64,000 bases of DNA from Bacteroidota bacterium (GTDB lineage: Bacteria; Bacteroidota; Bacteroidia; Bacteroidales; JAAYUG01): assembly GCA_029571215.1 (NCBI GenBank), contig JAKPTE010000040.1, forward strand, positions 62,001-126,000, given 5' to 3'. The translations under genes were made by a program, and so were the position numbers. The notes under the pieces are model-generated. The model worked only from the letters and a program-made list of their open reading frames with translations, was not told the origin of the DNA and ran no database searches. Of the stretch, positions 60,749-64,000 are shown piece after piece (positions within the stretch are counted from its first letter, which is position 1; each line of letters starts with the position of its first letter).

Positions 60749-60834
60749 CCATCCCCACCCGAAACATTTGATCCAATTAATACCCTTCATTTGAACATTT
60801 GCAATGGCTGCGGTGTTTTTCAGCAAAAAAAAAC

Positions 60835-61611
60835 ATGGACCTTCAGCTGGCAGGAAAAGTATTCATAGTAACCGGTGCAGGCAGTGGATTTGGAAATGCC
60901 ATTGCCCGGACTTTGGCCAACGAAAGAGCCGAAGTGATTGCCATTTCCAGAACCCCTGATAAGCTGGCTTCACTTCAGAAAATGTACCCAAAACTGATAA
61001 CAACGTTGGCGGGTGATGTAACAGAACCCCGGTTCCTGAAAAAAGTTCTTCCTTTTGTCGGTGAAAGACGGCTGGATGGGATTGTTTTGAACGCCGGCGG
61101 TCCCCCCGTCAAAAAGGCCACCGACTGCAAGCCTACTGATGCCGACAATGCCTACTCCCTCCTTTTCCGGTGGAAAATGGAATGGATCAATGAACTTATT
61201 CCCTTATTCATTCAGCAACAGTATGGAAGAATAGTGAGCATTGAGAGTATTTCAATAAAATATCCTCTTCCATCCCTTGCCTTAAGTACCTCTCTCCGGC
61301 TTGCCATTACGGGATATCTTAAAACCCTTGCCAACGAAACTGCACCGATGGGTATTACTGTCAACATTCTGGCTCCCGGTTACCACGACACTCCCGCATT
61401 GAACCGTATCCTGGAAAATAAGGCTGCAGAAGAAAACATTCCCGTTGACGAAGCCAGAAGGAAGTTGCAGGATTCCGTGCCGGCAAAAAAGCTGGGTGAT
61501 CCGGATCATCTGGCTTCGCTGGCTGCTTTTCTCCTTTCTCCTGTTTCGGAATTTATAACAGGACAGACCTTCAGCATCGACGGGGGTAGTAATCCTTATC
61601 TTTTTGGCTGA
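60835..61611 (+). CDS. Short-chain dehydrogenase/reductase
   Basis: GKVFIVTGAGSGFGNAIARTLANE; LNAGGP; C-terminal FITGQTFSIDGGSNPYLFG. Start at MDLQLAGK. Confidence 0.9.
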   Translation: MDLQLAGKVFIVTGAGSGFGNAIARTLANERAEVIAISRTPDKLASLQKMYPKLITTLAGDVTEPRFLKKVLPFVGERRLDGIVLNAGGPPVKKATDCKPTDADNAYSLLFRWKMEWINELIPLFIQQQYGRIVSIESISIKYPLPSLALSTSLRLAITGYLKTLANETAPMGITVNILAPGYHDTPALNRILENKAAEENIPVDEARRKLQDSVPAKKLGDPDHLASLAAFLLSPVSEFITGQTFSIDGGSNPYLFG

Positions 61612-62667
61612 TCAGAAACACCTTTTTTTCTCGTCCTTAAGGCAGCCGCTTTTGCCTTTAAGGACGCACTGGTAGCATATTTCATTGGAAAGATATCCGC
61701 CTTCGGCGTATTCCTTGATGTTAAGCAGAGTGGTGTCAGCGATGTTGTGCAATGCTTCCCTGGTAAAGAAAGCCTGATGAGAAGTGATGATAACATTATT
61801 GAAAGCCAGAAGTCTTGCAAGGATATCGTCGGTAAGCACAGTCTCGCTTTTGTCTTCAAAAAAGTAATCTCCTTCTTCTTCGTAAACATCGAGCCCGGCG
61901 GATCCTACTTTTCCCGATTTAAGTCCTTCGATGAGGTCGGCTGTACGGATGAGTTTCCCGCGTCCTGTATTGATTATCATTACCCCATCACGCATTTTTG
62001 AAATGGAATCCTTGTTGATCATGTATTCGGTTTCCTTCGTCAGCGGACAATTGAGAGAAATAACGTGCGATTCGCGGTACAGGGTATCCAGATCTACATA
62101 CTCAATGTTTTTTGATTCGGCAAAGGCCTTATCGGGATAAACATCGTAGGCCAGAACCTTCATTCCAAAACCAAGCAGGATGTCAATGAGCACCTTCCCG
62201 ATTTTGCCTGTCCCGATAACTCCTGCAGTTTTTCCATAAAAATCAAAGCCCATCAGGCCTTGCAGAGAAAAGTTGGCTTCCCGGGTCCGGTAATATGCTC
62301 TGTGAATCTTACGGTTCAGCGTCAGCATTAAGGCCACGGTATGTTCTGCAACTGCATGGGGTGAATAGGCCGGTACCCTTACCACATGTACCTTGCCAAA
62401 TGCCGCCTGAAAATCCACATTGTTATAACCTGCACTGCGCAGAGCAATAAGTCCGATACCGAAAGCATGCAGACGCTCAATGACCGGCGCGGTAATTTCA
62501 TCGTTTACAAAGGCACAGACAACATTGTAACCCTCGGCAAGGTTTACCGTTTCTTCTGAAAGGTGGTATTTAAGGTACTTTATTTCATAACCGAAGGCTT
62601 CATTCGCCTTAGTGAAAACTTCCTTGTCGTAAGGCTTTGTATCATAAAAAACAATGCGTGGTACCAT
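61612..62667 (-). CDS. ldhA: D-2-hydroxyacid dehydrogenase (D-lactate dehydrogenase-like)
   Basis: ALRSAGYNNVDFQAA, AVAEHTVALMLTLNRKIHRAYYRTREANFSLQGLMGFDFYGKTAGVIGTGKIG, INTGRGKLI, SHQAFFTREAL. Confidence 0.9.
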   Translation of the reverse strand: MVPRIVFYDTKPYDKEVFTKANEAFGYEIKYLKYHLSEETVNLAEGYNVVCAFVNDEITAPVIERLHAFGIGLIALRSAGYNNVDFQAAFGKVHVVRVPAYSPHAVAEHTVALMLTLNRKIHRAYYRTREANFSLQGLMGFDFYGKTAGVIGTGKIGKVLIDILLGFGMKVLAYDVYPDKAFAESKNIEYVDLDTLYRESHVISLNCPLTKETEYMINKDSISKMRDGVMIINTGRGKLIRTADLIEGLKSGKVGSAGLDVYEEEGDYFFEDKSETVLTDDILARLLAFNNVIITSHQAFFTREALHNIADTTLLNIKEYAEGGYLSNEICYQCVLKGKSGCLKDEKKRCF

Positions 62668-62745
62668 AAAACGTATTTTCCGACAAAAATAACTTATTAT
62701 CCTGAATTAATTGTTCCGGATTTCCTGATCCCCTATTTTTTTATC

Positions 62746-63321
62746 CTAGTACCGTGATGAAACTTTCCCCCAGTCAAGGACTTTCCAGAATGCATTGATA
62801 TATTCCTGCCGGCGGTTCTGGTAATCAAGATAGTAGGCATGTTCCCATACATCGCACGTTAATAGGGGAATAAGTCCTTTCCGTAAGGGATTTCCGGCAT
62901 TGGATTCCTGAACAATGAAGAGCCGGCCCTTGTCGTCCTTAACCAGCCAGGCCCATCCGCTTCCGAAAAGGCTGAGAGCTGATTTGGTAAATTCCTCCCT
63001 AAAGGAATCATAGGAACCAAAATCGCGTTTTATTGCCTCTGCCAGAGAGCCCTGTGGTTCCGATGCTGCCGAGGGAGAAAGCGATTCAAAATAGAAGGTA
63101 TGGTTCCATACTTGTGCCCCGTTGTTGTAAATCGGACCATCGGCCTTCAGAATAATTTCTTCCAGCGACAAGGTTTCGAAAGGTGAGCCGGGAAGGAGGC
63201 CGTTCAGGTTGTTAACATAGGTCTGATGATGCTTCCCGTGATGAAATTCCAGCGTTCGGGCAGAAATAAACGGCTCAAGTGCCTGAAGCGCATAAGGTAA
63301 AGGAGGTAATTCGAAAGCCAT
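62746..63321 (-). CDS. Superoxide dismutase (Fe/Mn family), Fe-like signature, no signal peptide
   Basis: FHHGKHHQTYVNNLN, NNGAQVWNHTFYF, FGSGWAWLVKDDKGRLFIVQESNAGNPLR, DVWEHAYYLDYQNRR. Confidence 0.94.
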   Translation of the reverse strand: MAFELPPLPYALQALEPFISARTLEFHHGKHHQTYVNNLNGLLPGSPFETLSLEEIILKADGPIYNNGAQVWNHTFYFESLSPSAASEPQGSLAEAIKRDFGSYDSFREEFTKSALSLFGSGWAWLVKDDKGRLFIVQESNAGNPLRKGLIPLLTCDVWEHAYYLDYQNRRQEYINAFWKVLDWGKVSSRY

Positions 63322-63536
63322 AGATGTAAGTTTATTTTGGTGAACGATTTAAGAGCATACCAAAGTTATATCATTATTGCGAAAAGGGGAGGGCAGCCAT
63401 ATCTTATTTTTATGCTTAAGGATTCCATGAGCCCATGTTCATAAAATTGTTTAATGTTTTATGTTCCGTTTTTTATACTGATTGCAGGCTAAAGGTTTTG
63501 AGATCTGTTTGGTTAACAATCAGAAAATAAAAAAAA

Positions 63537-63906
63537 ACACAGATCAATCCCACTCAATTCTTTCGTTATTCTGTGGCCATCTTTGGTAAATCAATAAAAC
63601 CACAGATTGCACAGATAGCCACAGATTAAACACAGATAAATACAGTTACCTTTCTGTGAAAAGTCTGTGGCCATCTGTGGTAAATCTATAGAAATACAAA
63701 AAAACCACAAATTACACAGATAGCCACAGATTAAGCACAGATTAATACAGTTTCCTTTCTGTGAAAAGTCTGTGGCCATCCGTGGCCATCTGTGGTTCAA
63801 AGAATACAGAAAACCACAAAGAACATAGAAAAACACTGAGTAATTACGGGAAGCTACAGAATCATTCTGTGTTGAATCTGTGGCCATCTGTGGCCATCTG
63901 TGGTTC
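63537..63906. repeat. Intergenic direct-repeat array of hairpin-forming units (about 105-109 bp) with CCACAGAT / TCTGTGGCCATCTGTGG ends
   Basis: Unit starts CCACA... at 63600, 63705 and 63814, each ending in TCTGTGGCCATC(T/C)GTGG or longer; a degenerate unit precedes at about 63537-63598. Confidence 0.85.
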
Positions 63907-64000
63907 AACATGCCCTAAGCCCACACCCTTTGCCCTGCTTAAACGGAGCAGTCTTTATAGCACATATGTTATACAACATATTTTCATCCTGCGAGATTTT

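Noticed and set aside
60544-60771. 75-aa plus-strand ORF (MFKRPESYAYLCTNSWKYG...)
   Set aside because: Starts upstream of the TACCTTTG box, has no hydrophobic or family signal, and overlaps the better 50-aa TM candidate in another frame.
63591-63911. 106-aa minus-strand ORF (LNHRWPQMATDFSQKGNCIYLCLICGYLCNLWF repeats)
   Set aside because: It is a translation of the intergenic hairpin repeat array; periodicity follows the DNA repeat, and there is no recognisable protein family or promoter.

Overview
The window is about 64 kb of a Bacteroidota (probably Bacteroidales-like) chromosome. Support for this comes from type IX secretion (T9SS) genes, a complete Na+-translocating NQR operon, TAnnTTTG-type -7 promoter boxes, and a 40-aa bTHX ribosomal protein gene. 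I saw no rRNA, tRNA, CRISPR array, integrase or transposase. Housekeeping genes include a partial acyl-CoA ligase, an SSS symporter, recR, lysA, an E2 acyltransferase, a fused E1 dehydrogenase, holA, a rhomboid protease, gmhB, a YqgE-family gene, nqrABCDEF-apbE, pruA, an ALDH7-like gene, a divIC/ftsB-like gene, a proline dehydrogenase, two Fe/Mn SODs and ldhA. The accessory content is mostly surface and secretion related. (i) Three adjacent TPR-PD40 genes (8.8-16.7 kb) share an N-terminus but differ at the C-terminus: one has OmpA, one stops after the propeller, and one has a roughly 66-aa degenerate helical repeat array ending in a TM helix with a basic tail. (ii) A minus-strand cassette (39.7-52.8 kb) holds two collinear giant proteins (2016 and 1995 aa), each with an IgGFc-binding-like head, about 15 PKD domains in an A/B alternation, and a gliding-motility-type C-terminal domain, followed by a PorP/SprF-like gene. 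(iii) A 1651-aa protein with a T9SS type A sorting tail lies divergent to the cassette. (iv) A T9SS Plug-like (DUF5103) gene is also present. The best candidate for something undescribed is the 1490-aa PorE-like protein with the repeat array, followed by the giant PKD pair with its SprF-like partner. All domain assignments come from reading the sequence by eye; no database search was run.
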